DNA from: Syntrophobacteria bacterium
GTDB taxonomy: Bacteria; Desulfobacterota; DSWW01
DNA: 11,789 bases
NCBI GenBank assembly: GCA_030145435.1
Contig: JAQYVQ010000391.1
Coordinates: 1-11,789 of the forward strand
Direction of reading: 5' to 3'
Positions 1 to 7,572 of the stretch are shown here, piece by piece. Both the position numbers and the translations under genes were made by a program. Position 1 is the stretch's first letter; the number at the start of each line of letters is the position of its first letter. Under the pieces are notes generated by a model. It was not told the DNA's origin and did no database searches. It saw nothing but the letters and a program-made list of their open reading frames with translations.

Positions 1-511
1 TGATGGTCTCGGCATCCTTGACCACGTGATGGTTGGTGACGATGAGTCCATCTTCGCCGATCACGAAGCCGCTACCCAGGCTCCGCCGCTTCATGTCCCC
101 CCGGGGACCCCCGGGACCTCCCCGGAAAAACCGGTCGAAGAACTCCTCAAAGGGATCAGGCTGCTGGGGTCCGAACCCCGGCCCGCCGTGCCCGGGAGGA
201 CGACCCCCGAATCCTCTACCCATCCCGCCACCCTTGACAACCTGAGTGGTGCTGATGTTGACCACCGCCGGATCGAGCTTCTCTGCCAGTAGCGTGAAGT
301 CGGGAAGGCAGATCTGTTCCGTTCCCCCGGGGTCCGAACTGCCCTGTACGGCAGGCGCCTGCTCCTTAGCGGCTTCTTCCTCCGCCGCCCCGAAGATCGC
401 GCCGAGCCTCTCGGTCACATCCGTCTGGGCCGCGAGGACCAGGCCCATCACCACACCGATCAGGATCAAGAAAAAGACTTTTCCCGTACCCCTGTTTCTT
501 GCACCTTCCAT
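1..511 (-). CDS. htrA: HtrA/DegP-like serine protease, N-terminal part (cut by left window edge)
   Basis: This is the first 170 residues of a Do/HtrA-family protease, which degrades or refolds misfolded proteins in the periplasm. Residues about 11-28 form one hydrophobic segment after a basic start (MEGARNRGTGK), so it is probably a membrane anchor or uncleaved signal. Residues about 94-143 are a Gly/Pro/Arg-rich stretch enclosing DPFEEFFDRFF (119-129), a segment type common in Do-family proteases just before the protease core. The core begins at SLGSGFVIGEDG (144-155) and reaches TNHHVV (159-164); by alignment with DegP TNNHVV the catalytic His is H162. The catalytic Asp, Ser and PDZ domains lie outside the window. 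The ATG at 511 has AAGGAG six bases upstream. It is the third gene after htpX and the DUF1844 gene, 44 nt behind the latter, and is likely co-transcribed. Family assignment is secure; the exact paralogue (DegP, DegQ or DegS type) cannot be told. Confidence 0.93.
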   Translation of the reverse strand, partial: MEGARNRGTGKVFFLILIGVVMGLVLAAQTDVTERLGAIFGAAEEEAAKEQAPAVQGSSDPGGTEQICLPDFTLLAEKLDPAVVNISTTQVVKGGGMGRGFGGRPPGHGGPGFGPQQPDPFEEFFDRFFRGGPGGPRGDMKRRSLGSGFVIGEDGLIVTNHHVVKDAETI

Positions 512-526
512 CCGTTGCTCCTTTTC

Positions 527-539
527 GGTCCCGGGGACC
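527..539. repeat. Small GC-rich palindrome before the htrA start
   Basis: GGTCCC and GGGACC form perfect 6-bp arms around one central base. It lies in the 44-nt gap between the DUF1844 stop and the htrA Shine-Dalgarno. In mRNA it could fold as a 4-5 bp hairpin ending a few bases before that site. No U-run follows, so it is not a terminator. A role in translation or mRNA processing is only a possibility. Confidence 0.4.
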
Positions 540-555
540 TGCTCGTCACCGCGGC

Positions 556-1038
556 TCACTTGGATTCGTCAACATATCTCATACGTAGGTCATACAGCAT
601 GCTTTCCATCAATTGGGCTTCTTCTTCGGTCAGGTTTCCCCGGGTCTTCTCCTGCAGCATAGCGAGCATGTCGATGGTCTGCTTGGCGATCGCCAGATCC
701 TTCGTCTGCTCTCCGGTCGTCGGGTCCGGGGCGATTCCCAGGTGAATCAGGGCGGAGCTGCTGAGGGAAATCACAAAGGTCGCGAAATTGATTTCCGGAA
801 GCGGAGTGGGCTCCTCTCGCTTTTCTCGCTTTTCTCGCTTCTCTGCCTCCCGCTTCTTCCCCGCCTCCTCCTGCCCGGCGGCATCCGGCTTCTCGCCGGC
901 CGCCTCCTGGCTTTCGGACTGCTTCTTCTCCCCCTCAGGGGCCTTTTCCTCCTGCGTCGCCTCACCACTCTCTGATCCGGCAAACCGGCGGCGATCGCTC
1001 ACCCGAAATCCCTGGTCCTGTTTTTCTTCTTCACTCAT
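556..1038 (-). CDS. DUF1844 domain protein with long charged N-terminal extension
   Basis: A 160-residue soluble protein. Residues about 78-158 match the DUF1844 family as I know it: PLPEINFATFVISLSSSALI, then HLG, DPTTGE, LAIAKQTIDMLAMLQEKTRG, and a C-terminal YDLRMRYV. The biochemical role of the family is unknown. Residues 1-77 are low-complexity and highly charged (Glu, Lys, Arg, Ala, Gln), probably disordered, and include three tandem Glu-Lys-Arg units just before the domain. There is no signal peptide; the FATFVISLSSSALIHLG stretch is mildly hydrophobic but not a clear membrane helix. The ATG at 1038 has GGAGGAG five bases upstream. It follows htpX by 25 nt and precedes htrA by 44 nt, so it probably shares their transcript, which ties it by context to envelope proteolysis. 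Domain assignment is confident, function is not known. Confidence 0.85.
   Translation of the reverse strand: MSEEEKQDQGFRVSDRRRFAGSESGEATQEEKAPEGEKKQSESQEAAGEKPDAAGQEEAGKKREAEKREKREKREEPTPLPEINFATFVISLSSSALIHLGIAPDPTTGEQTKDLAIAKQTIDMLAMLQEKTRGNLTEEEAQLMESMLYDLRMRYVDESK
816..842 (-). repeat. 9-bp tandem repeat coding for (Glu-Lys-Arg)3
   Basis: On the plus strand the unit CTCGCTTTT occurs twice perfectly (816-824, 825-833), followed by CTCGCTTCT (834-842). On the coding strand this gives three Glu-Lys-Arg units in the linker of the DUF1844 protein. Copies are in frame, so slippage would change linker length without a frameshift. Confidence 0.8.
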
Positions 1039-1063
1039 TGGGTCTCCTCCGTGAAAAAAACCG

Positions 1064-1903
1064 TTACCTTCCCAGAAGGCGTCGAATCCTTTCTTCGAGC
1101 GGGGGATGCGTGCTGAACAGCTTCATCATGGCCCGGCCGGAAAGGGGATTCACGATGAACATGTGCGCCGTAGAGGGATTCGCCTTCATCGGAATCCGCT
1201 GCGTGGCCTTGCCGAGCTTCTCGAGAGCATGCGCAAGACCGTAAGGGGTGCCCGTCATCTCGGCTGCCGTAGCATCCGCCTGGTATTCACGGGTTCGGGA
1301 GATGGCCATCTGGATCAAGACGGCCGCAAGGGGGGCGAGGAACATCATGAAGAGAAGCCCGAAGACGCCGCCGCCCTCGTCATCATCCCGGCCGACGCCA
1401 CCGAAGATCGCCGCCCACCGGGCCATGCTGGCCAACATCATGATCGCACCGGCAAGGGTTGCGGCAATCGAGCTGATCAGGATGTCACGGTTCTTGACAT
1501 GACCGAGCTCGTGGGCAAGGACGCCCTCCAGCTCTTCGTCACTCATCAGCCGCAGGAGCCCCTGGGTAACGGCAACAACTGCGTGCTCGGGGTTTCGGCC
1601 GGTTGCAAAGGCGTTGGGCGAGTCCTGAGGGATGACATAGACCCTCGGGGTGGGCAGGCCGGACTTCTGGGCGAGTCTCTCGACCATTTGATGGAGTCCC
1701 GGCGCCTGCGAGGGCTCCACCTGGCGGGCGCTGTACATCTTGAGAACAACCTTGTCGGAAAACCAGTAGGCCCCGAAGTTCATGATCACCGCAAACGTGA
1801 ACGCAATGATCATCCCACTCTGGCCGCCGAAGTACCCTCCGATCAACATGATCACCGCGGTGAGGGAAGCGAGAAGCAGTGTCGTCTTCACGGTGCTTTG
1901 CAT
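1064..1903 (-). CDS. htpX: HtpX inner-membrane zinc metalloprotease (M48B)
   Basis: HtpX cleaves misfolded inner-membrane proteins and complements FtsH in envelope stress. The 279-residue product has the zinc site HELGH at 131-135 (within LAHELGHVKNRD) and the third ligand in SRTREYQAD, Glu206. Two hydrophobic helices lie at about 4-24 and 30-48, before the protease domain, and two more at about 143-163 and 181-201, the standard HtpX layout; an acidic, glycine-rich loop (GRDDDEGGG) sits between the latter two. Length is normal for the family. I chose the ATG at 1903 because AAGGAG lies eight bases upstream; a GTG three codons earlier (1912) overlaps that same ribosome site with no spacing. 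It is the first gene of an apparent htpX-DUF1844-htrA unit, just downstream of the dnaK terminator, so it needs its own promoter. Very confident in identity. Confidence 0.96.
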   Translation of the reverse strand: MQSTVKTTLLLASLTAVIMLIGGYFGGQSGMIIAFTFAVIMNFGAYWFSDKVVLKMYSARQVEPSQAPGLHQMVERLAQKSGLPTPRVYVIPQDSPNAFATGRNPEHAVVAVTQGLLRLMSDEELEGVLAHELGHVKNRDILISSIAATLAGAIMMLASMARWAAIFGGVGRDDDEGGGVFGLLFMMFLAPLAAVLIQMAISRTREYQADATAAEMTGTPYGLAHALEKLGKATQRIPMKANPSTAHMFIVNPLSGRAMMKLFSTHPPLEERIRRLLGR

Positions 1904-1911
1904 TCTCTCCA

Positions 1912-1917
1912 CTCCTT
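1912..1917 (-). promoter_or_regulatory. Ribosome binding site that decides the htpX start
   Basis: AAGGAG, eight bases before the ATG at 1903. An in-frame GTG begins at 1912 inside this site and would have no usable spacer, so the ATG is favoured. Confidence 0.7.
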
Positions 1918-1931
1918 CAAGGTCCGCTAGA

Positions 1932-1958
1932 ATCTTAGACCCTACAGATCGATTTCAG
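1932..1958 (-). promoter_or_regulatory. Possible sigma70-type promoter for htpX
   Basis: After the dnaK terminator, htpX should have its own promoter in the 72 nt before its start. The best pair I can find is CTGAAA (1958-1953) and TAAGAT (1937-1932), 4 of 6 matches each with a short 15-nt spacer. No heat-shock sigma32 consensus is evident. This is weak evidence; the argument rests mainly on position. Confidence 0.22.
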
Positions 1959-1975
1959 TTCACCGTTTCTTCCGG

Positions 1976-2007
1976 AAAAAAATGAGGGGGGCATTGCTTC
2001 CCCCCTC
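1976..2007 (-). terminator. Rho-independent terminator after dnaK
   Basis: On the minus strand GAGGGGGG pairs perfectly with CCCCCCTC across an 8-nt loop (AAGCAATG), followed directly by A and seven T. That is a textbook intrinsic terminator, starting about 50 nt after the dnaK stop. It separates dnaK from htpX and shows they are not simply one transcript. It is the only strong terminator seen in the window. Confidence 0.92.
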
Positions 2008-2056
2008 GGCTTCGGTCGTAGATTGTGCGAAGAACGGGGCACAGGCATCCTACTCC

Positions 2057-3988
2057 CTACTTCGCGTCTTCGTACTCGGCATCGATCACATCATCATCCG
2101 GCTTGCCGTCACCGGCCGAATCCGCCCCGCCCGGGTCGCCATCCGCTCCCGCCGCCTGCTGCTCGGCAGCCTGCTGCTGGGCGGCCTGCTGGTACATCAG
2201 CTCCGCGATCTTGTGGGAGGCCTGCGTCAGCTCTTCCGCTGCCGCCTTCATCTCTGAAGCCTCGGCTCCTTCGGACTGCTCCAGGATCTTCTTGGCCTTC
2301 TCCAGGGCCGCATCGATCGGTCCGCGGTCCGCATCACCGAGCTTGTCCTTGTGCTCGGTCATCGTCTTCTCGGTCGTGTAGACCAGGCTGTCGAGCTGGT
2401 TCCGGGCCTCGGCCTTCTCCTTCTGCTTCTTGTCCTCTTCTGCGTGCTGCTCCCCATCCTTGACCATCTGTTCGATTTCGTTTTCGTCCAGGCCGCTCGA
2501 TGCGGTCACCGTGATCTTCTGCTCCTGACCCGTGCCCAGATCCTTGGCGGAGACGCCGAGGATACCGTTGGCATCGATGTCAAAGGTGACCTCGATCTGG
2601 GGGATGCCTCTCGGGGCAGAAGGAATCCCGACCAGATGAAAGCGCCCGAGGGTCCTGTTGTTTCCGGCCATGTCCCGTTCGCCCTGAAGGACATGGATCT
2701 CGACGCTCGTCTGGCTGTCCGCTGCCGTAGAGAAGGTCTCGCTCTTCCGGGTCGGGATCGTGGTGTTCCGGTCGATCAGGCGAGTCATCACGCCGCCAAG
2801 GGTCTCGATCCCCAGGGAGAGAGGCGTCACGTCGAGGAGCAGAACATCCTTCACGTCGCCTGCGAGTACGCCGCCCTGGATCGCAGCTCCTACCCCGACC
2901 ACCTCGTCCGGGTTGACCGTCTTGTTCGGCTCCTTGCCGAACAGCTCCTTGACCATCTCCTGGACCTTCGGGATCCGGGTGGACCCGCCCACCAGGATGA
3001 CCTCGTTGATCTGGTTGGCGCTCAACCCCGCATCCTTCAGGGCCATGCGGCACGGCTCCATGGTCTTGGAGATCAGGTCATCCACCAGCTGCTCGAACTT
3101 CGCCCGGGTAAGCTTCAGGTTCAGGTGCTTCGGCCCGCTCGCGTCCGCCGTGACGAAGGGCAGGTTGATCTCGGTCTCCTGGGTGGACGAAAGCTCGACC
3201 TTGGCCTTCTCCGCAGCCTCTTTGAGCCGCTGCAGGGCCATCAGATCTCCGCCCAGGTCGATGCCCTGGTCCTTCTTGAACTCGGCAACGATCCACTCGA
3301 TGACCCGCTGATCCAGGTCATCCCCACCCAGGTGGGTATTCCCGTTCGTGGCCTTCACCTCGACCACATTGTCGCCCACCTCGAGGATGGAGATGTCGAA
3401 CGTGCCGCCTCCGAAGTCGTACACGGCGATCGTTTCGTCCTTCTTCTTGTCCAGGCCATAGGCCAGAGCGGCCGCCGTGGGCTCGTTGATGATCCGCCGG
3501 ACGTTCAGGCCCGCGATGGTCCCCGCGTCCTTGGTGGCCTGGCGCTGGCTGTCGTTGAAATAGGCCGGCGCCGTAATCACGGCATCGGTCACGGTCTCAC
3601 CGAGATAGTTTTCCGCGGCCCGCTTCAGCTTCTGCAGAATGAGGGCCGAGATCTCCGGGGGGGAGAACTCCTTGTCCCTCACCTTGACCTTTGCAACCTT
3701 GTTCGAACCATTCACAACCTTATAAGGGACGATCTTGATCTCTTCACTCACCTCTCCGAAGCGGCGTCCCATAAACCTCTTTATCGAATAGACCGTGTTC
3801 TCCGGGTTCGTGACGGCCTGCCGTTTCGCCACCTGCCCGACGAGCCGTTCCCCGTCCTTGGTAAACCCGACCACCGAAGGGGTCGTACGGCCGCCTTCCT
3901 CGTTCGGGATCACTACGGGATCCCCTCCTTCCATGACCGCCACAACCGAATTCGTGGTTCCCAGATCGATTCCGATGATCTTTCCCAT
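2057..3988 (-). CDS. dnaK: Chaperone DnaK (Hsp70)
   Basis: ATP-driven cytosolic chaperone working with DnaJ and GrpE. The 643-residue product is full length. The nucleotide-binding domain shows IDLGTTNS (7-14), INEPTAAALAYGLD (167-180), VYDFGGGTFD (189-198) and ILVGGSTRIP (331-340). The interdomain linker and start of the substrate domain are DVLLLDVTPLSLGIE (381-395). The lid domain follows from about 500, then a Gln/Ala-rich stretch (about 600-613) and the conserved acidic end DDDVIDAEYEDAK. The ATG at 3988 has AAGGAG nine bases upstream. It is preceded by a 125-nt gap with a candidate promoter and followed by a strong terminator, so it can be transcribed alone. It is separated from dnaJ by about 5 kb of ABC-exporter genes, and grpE is not in the window. 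Identity is certain. Confidence 0.99.
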   Translation of the reverse strand: MGKIIGIDLGTTNSVVAVMEGGDPVVIPNEEGGRTTPSVVGFTKDGERLVGQVAKRQAVTNPENTVYSIKRFMGRRFGEVSEEIKIVPYKVVNGSNKVAKVKVRDKEFSPPEISALILQKLKRAAENYLGETVTDAVITAPAYFNDSQRQATKDAGTIAGLNVRRIINEPTAAALAYGLDKKKDETIAVYDFGGGTFDISILEVGDNVVEVKATNGNTHLGGDDLDQRVIEWIVAEFKKDQGIDLGGDLMALQRLKEAAEKAKVELSSTQETEINLPFVTADASGPKHLNLKLTRAKFEQLVDDLISKTMEPCRMALKDAGLSANQINEVILVGGSTRIPKVQEMVKELFGKEPNKTVNPDEVVGVGAAIQGGVLAGDVKDVLLLDVTPLSLGIETLGGVMTRLIDRNTTIPTRKSETFSTAADSQTSVEIHVLQGERDMAGNNRTLGRFHLVGIPSAPRGIPQIEVTFDIDANGILGVSAKDLGTGQEQKITVTASSGLDENEIEQMVKDGEQHAEEDKKQKEKAEARNQLDSLVYTTEKTMTEHKDKLGDADRGPIDAALEKAKKILEQSEGAEASEMKAAAEELTQASHKIAELMYQQAAQQQAAEQQAAGADGDPGGADSAGDGKPDDDVIDAEYEDAK

Positions 3989-4081
3989 TGTCGTCTACTC
4001 CTTTGCCCGGGGCTCTTGATGTATGAATCCCCTGATTTCGCAACAGCTTTTACCACTTCGCCGAGTTTCGTCGTAGCGTAC

Positions 4082-4110
4082 TAGGTAATCATCGCAAAGG
4101 GGGGAGTCAA
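4082..4110 (-). promoter_or_regulatory. Candidate dnaK promoter
   Basis: Within the 125-nt gap before dnaK, TTGACT (4110-4105) matches the sigma70 -35 consensus at 5 of 6 positions. Seventeen bases later is TACCTA (4087-4082), a poor -10 with 2 of 6 matches. The implied leader is about 85 nt. I see no CIRCE element (TTAGCACTC, 9-nt spacer, GAGTGCTAA) and no clear sigma32 pair, so heat regulation is not apparent from sequence. Confidence 0.35.
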
Positions 4111-4113
4111 CCC

Positions 4114-6006
4114 TCAGCCCTCCGGGACGCACGCGATCAGCTTGTCCATGATCGCCTTTTTCTTGTCAGCCTGGATCAGCCCGACCCACGGTTCCTCTCG
4201 CTGCTTCACGTAAACGAGGCCCTCCTCGCCTTCCGGCCCCTGGCCTGAGAGCAGGAGGGCGCCCAGCTCCCCTCCATCTTCATTCCTGAAGGCGAGCTCG
4301 CTCTCCGCCGGCTCGAGCCCCCAGGCAGAGAGATCCTCCGGGACTTCCGCCACGAAACGATCCACCTCGAGGCCGAGGGCCTCGATCAGGAGCTTGTCCA
4401 CCACCTCTTTCTCCACATCTCCGGAACTCGGCTTCTGGAGCTTCCAGAGACCCTCCTTCCTCTTCATCGCGACCGGCCCCTCCGGCCCCCTCGCATCGAT
4501 CTCGGTAACCAGATACTGGGAGAAATCGATCGCCTTTTTCGAGCGCAGCGCATCCACGCCCTCGGGGAAATTCTCCTCGTAGAATTCCCCGCTCACGCGG
4601 TACACGGTATCTTCTCCGTCCACGGTCGCATAGTATGCGTCCTCACCCTCGTGCCCCTTCATGCCGATGAGCAACGCCCCGATCACCGGATAGCCGGCAT
4701 CCTCCCCTCCCTCTACTCCCTCTCCTTCCTCCTCACTCGACGCGGGCTTCTCCTCGTACAGGACCACCCGGGCCAGCGGGTCCGCGAGGCCGTATTCGGC
4801 GAGCCCCTCTTCCCCAGCCGGTTTCTCCAGAAACTCCACCCCTTCGAGGCGGTTCACCGCACCCAGGAGGGCGCTCATCCTGGTGCCGTCCACCCTTGCC
4901 TCGATCGGGGCCACGATCCACCACTTCTGGCCATCCCGCTTCTCCAGCGTGACGTCCAGGCCCTTCCCTTCGAGTTCCGCCTTCCTCACCTTCCAGGTCT
5001 TGAAGGACATGACCTTCTTCTCGCGAAACTCCTCCGCGTCTTTGGCAAAGGTCCCGATCAGGTCCATCCCGAGGCTCACCACCCCGGGTCTCTCTTCGCG
5101 CTTCGCGTAGAGGTATCCCTTGCCCCCCACTTGGTGCAGGCTCCCGATCAGCAGGGTGGCCTTTGTCTGGTCCGGCTTCAGAACGGCTTCGATCTTCCAC
5201 ACCGGCCGGTCGAGCCCGTAGTCGGCCAGGTCCTTCGGCGCCTCGTCAACGAACTTCTCGGCCTTCAGGGTGGTCAGTTTGTTCAGGATCTCGTCCACCG
5301 CAGTCTCGGAGGCACGCGCTCGGAAGGGAAGGAGGATCTCCCACCTGTCCCCCTCCTTGGCCAGCTCCATCTCGGGGTCCCCGCTCCTGAGGATGCGCAG
5401 GCGCTCGACGTCCTCCCGCTTGAAGGCGAAGATCTTCTTGTGGCGGAGATCGTAGAGCCCCTTGTCAAACTGGGGGTTGAGATGGGTGCTCAGCAGCAGC
5501 ACCTTGTCCTCGCCCTCCCACACGGCGTAGGAGTTGCTCCCGATCGGGCTCTTTGCGCCCACAAGAAGCGGCTTGGGGGCCTCAGCTCCCTCGGCCACCT
5601 GCAAGGCAATCCGGATTTCCGGCTCCTTCAGGCCGTAGGGTTCGAGGTTCTCCGCGGATTCGGTGACCACCTGTTCGAGCTTTACGCCCTTCAGGTTGCT
5701 CACCATGCCGTTGATAGCGCTGTCGTCCGCATCCGCCTGCAGGGGCTCCGTGATGCGCCACACTGTCTGCTGCGCACCCGCAGGGCTCCCCTCTTCAGCC
5801 TCCGCCTCTCGTTTCTCCATCAGGAAGGTGCCGTGGGCGTTGGTGATCTCGAGCCCCTCCAGCTTCTCCCAGTCGATGGAAAAGACCTTTTTCTCCTCCT
5901 CTTCCTGCTTCTTCTCTTCCTCCGCCTTCTTAAACTCGAAGAAGTACACGTAGGCGCCGAAAAGGGCGAGAAGAAGGGCAGCAATCAGGGTCGTCCGAAA
6001 CTTCAT
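4114..6006 (-). CDS. Large membrane-anchored DUF4340 protein with four internal repeats
   Basis: A 630-residue protein with one N-terminal membrane helix (about 6-24), a highly charged stretch (27-40, KKAEEEKKQEEEEKK), and a large, presumably periplasmic remainder. It belongs with DUF4340 proteins, usually encoded next to Gld-like ABC exporters; their function is unknown. Four repeats are visible by eye. Each has a W-x-[IL] strand, a helical segment and an end near [YW]GL: W83 to YGLKEP (124-129), W222 to YGLDRP (263-268), W362 to YGLADP (405-410), W521 to WGLEPA (562-567). A second recurring element, LRxKKxxxF, stands at 187-195, 328-335 (as FREKKVMSF) and 487-495. Repeat spacing is about 140-160 residues. 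The protein seems long for the family. The ATG at 6006 has AAGGAGGT nine bases upstream, inside the end of gldG, seven bases away: tight coupling. It probably forms an extracytoplasmic part of the exporter. Confidence 0.85.
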   Translation of the reverse strand: MKFRTTLIAALLLALFGAYVYFFEFKKAEEEKKQEEEEKKVFSIDWEKLEGLEITNAHGTFLMEKREAEAEEGSPAGAQQTVWRITEPLQADADDSAINGMVSNLKGVKLEQVVTESAENLEPYGLKEPEIRIALQVAEGAEAPKPLLVGAKSPIGSNSYAVWEGEDKVLLLSTHLNPQFDKGLYDLRHKKIFAFKREDVERLRILRSGDPEMELAKEGDRWEILLPFRARASETAVDEILNKLTTLKAEKFVDEAPKDLADYGLDRPVWKIEAVLKPDQTKATLLIGSLHQVGGKGYLYAKREERPGVVSLGMDLIGTFAKDAEEFREKKVMSFKTWKVRKAELEGKGLDVTLEKRDGQKWWIVAPIEARVDGTRMSALLGAVNRLEGVEFLEKPAGEEGLAEYGLADPLARVVLYEEKPASSEEEGEGVEGGEDAGYPVIGALLIGMKGHEGEDAYYATVDGEDTVYRVSGEFYEENFPEGVDALRSKKAIDFSQYLVTEIDARGPEGPVAMKRKEGLWKLQKPSSGDVEKEVVDKLLIEALGLEVDRFVAEVPEDLSAWGLEPAESELAFRNEDGGELGALLLSGQGPEGEEGLVYVKQREEPWVGLIQADKKKAIMDKLIACVPEG

Positions 6007-6013
6007 CGCGCAC

Positions 6014-7567
6014 CTACCTCCTTCGCCACCAGATGGCGAGTCCGAACAGTAGAAGGGCCTCCGGAAGGATCAAAACGGACAGGTAGAAGATGTCCCGCGT
6101 CTCCTTCGGGGTCATCAGAACCCTGGACCCCCGGGTCGTTTTCGGCCGGATCGAGATCAACGCCTCTTCCTCGGCCAACCAGTTGACCGTGTTCAGGAAC
6201 AGGTCTGCGTTGTACATCTTGTGGATATACTCGTTGTCGATGAAGGCGCCGTCGCCGAAGACCACCAGCCTGGCCTCCTTCTTTTCGTCGTCCCCTTCTT
6301 CGGCCGCTTCCTCGGCGGTCTCTTTCGCCTCCACGGTCAGGGCGACGGCGATCGAAACCGGGCCGCCCAAGTCTTCCTCGCTGCGGGCTACCTCGCTCTT
6401 CGAGAAGAAGCGCTCCAGGTCCGTCTCTGCCCAGCTGCTCACGCTCGTCTTGGCGAGCGAGACTCCGGTCACCCCGTCGGGCAGCGGCTGGGCCAGCTCC
6501 ACGGACTGGGTCAGGTGAAAGAGGGTCTGGCCCCCGAACTCTCTGGTGATTTCGTGGTCTCCGTAGCTCTCCACGACCGGGTCCACACCCAGGGACGGCC
6601 CGTAGAAGAGGCGGAAGACCTGGTCCACGACAACGTTGTTACCGACCTTGACCCCCCACTTCGCCAGAAACTCTTCCATGCCCGGCGAAGTGCCCGGATC
6701 CATCAGGACGAGCGCGTTGCCCCCCTGGTCAACGTACCGTTCGATCGCCTCCAGCTCGTTCTTCTCGAGGGGTTTCTCCGGGCTGGCGATCACCAGGACA
6801 TCCGTGTCCGCCGGTACCTCGTCGATCATATAGAGCTCCAGGGGGAGCACCTCGTAGTTCTCGTTTTCCAGGGCCTTCCTGGCCACCCAGTAGCCCGGCT
6901 CCTCTTCGCCGGCGAGATCCCGCTCGCCGTGGGAGGTCAGGAAGCGGATCTTCTTCTTTACCGGGTTGGCGACCTTGAGGATCGCGTTCGTGATGTCCTC
7001 CTCAGAAATCCCCGGGATCTTCGACTCCCGCTCCCCGCACTTGATCACGAGGATGTCGGTCGCGGTCACCTCGTGCTTGCTGGCCCTTTCCGGGTTCTTG
7101 ATGGGGTCGATGAACTCGTAGGTAAACCGGGGGGAATAGTTCGCGTAGTTCTTCAGCAGATCATCGAGAGGCGTCCCCTTGGCCGCCTGAAAGAAACCCA
7201 GGGCCTGCACATCCTCCTCCAGGTTGTCCAGCACCTTCTGGCTCTGATCAGACAGGCTGAACAGCCCCCCTTCGGTCAGGTCTTTGCGCACCGGGTGGGT
7301 GTTCGCCAAGATGTTGATCAGCACGAGAATGCCCAGGAAGATCACCGTGTACAGCACCGCGTTGGCACCGTACCGCGTGGATCTCGCGCCCAGGGAAGAC
7401 CAGACCCCGCCGAGGTTGAAGGCGAGGCAGAAGAGTACCAGGGATGCACCGCCCGCAAGATGGACGATCGTGAACAGGGAGAACTCCCTACTGAACATGA
7501 ACTCAACAATGCCGAAGAGCAACAGAACAAAGCCGCAAAGGCCCGCAATCTGGCTCGACTTCTTCAT
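6014..7567 (-). CDS. gldG: GldG-like auxiliary subunit of ABC exporter
   Basis: Resembles GldG / ABC-type auxiliary proteins (Pfam ABC_transp_aux family), required with GldA and GldF for gliding in Bacteroidota but widespread in non-gliding bacteria, where the substrate is unknown. The 517-residue product has three N-terminal membrane helices (about 9-26, 33-51, 67-88), a large soluble region (about 90-490) and a C-terminal helix (492-514) ending in RRR. Both ends are basic, which puts them in the cytoplasm and the large region in the periplasm. Typical motifs are LTEGGLFSLSDQSQKVL (97-113), FLTSHGERDL (209-218), YVDQGGNALVLMDP (278-291) and VVFGDGAFIDN (435-445). Residues 413-432 are an acidic insert. 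I chose ATG 7567 because GGAGGT is seven bases upstream; ATG 7582 has no such site and would overlap the permease gene. It sits between permease and DUF4340 genes. The gld symbol denotes family likeness only. Confidence 0.88.
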   Translation of the reverse strand: MKKSSQIAGLCGFVLLLFGIVEFMFSREFSLFTIVHLAGGASLVLFCLAFNLGGVWSSLGARSTRYGANAVLYTVIFLGILVLINILANTHPVRKDLTEGGLFSLSDQSQKVLDNLEEDVQALGFFQAAKGTPLDDLLKNYANYSPRFTYEFIDPIKNPERASKHEVTATDILVIKCGERESKIPGISEEDITNAILKVANPVKKKIRFLTSHGERDLAGEEEPGYWVARKALENENYEVLPLELYMIDEVPADTDVLVIASPEKPLEKNELEAIERYVDQGGNALVLMDPGTSPGMEEFLAKWGVKVGNNVVVDQVFRLFYGPSLGVDPVVESYGDHEITREFGGQTLFHLTQSVELAQPLPDGVTGVSLAKTSVSSWAETDLERFFSKSEVARSEEDLGGPVSIAVALTVEAKETAEEAAEEGDDEKKEARLVVFGDGAFIDNEYIHKMYNADLFLNTVNWLAEEEALISIRPKTTRGSRVLMTPKETRDIFYLSVLILPEALLLFGLAIWWRRR

Positions 7568-7572
7568 CAGTC

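Noticed and set aside
2351..4084. A 577-codon open frame on the plus strand opposite dnaK (and similar long plus frames opposite the DUF4340 and gldG genes and dnaJ)
   Set aside because: The minus-strand proteins are unmistakable families; these plus frames are Arg/Leu/Pro/His-rich shadows expected from GC-rich codon bias, with no recognisable domain.
3989..4113. Short open frames in the dnaK leader, possible leader peptide
   Set aside because: The longest frame ending near the dnaK ribosome site has no start codon with a ribosome site, and the encoded peptide is not recognisable.
3989..4113. CIRCE or sigma32 element before dnaK
   Set aside because: No TTAGCACTC/GAGTGCTAA inverted repeat and no CTTGAA with CCCCAT at proper spacing on either strand.
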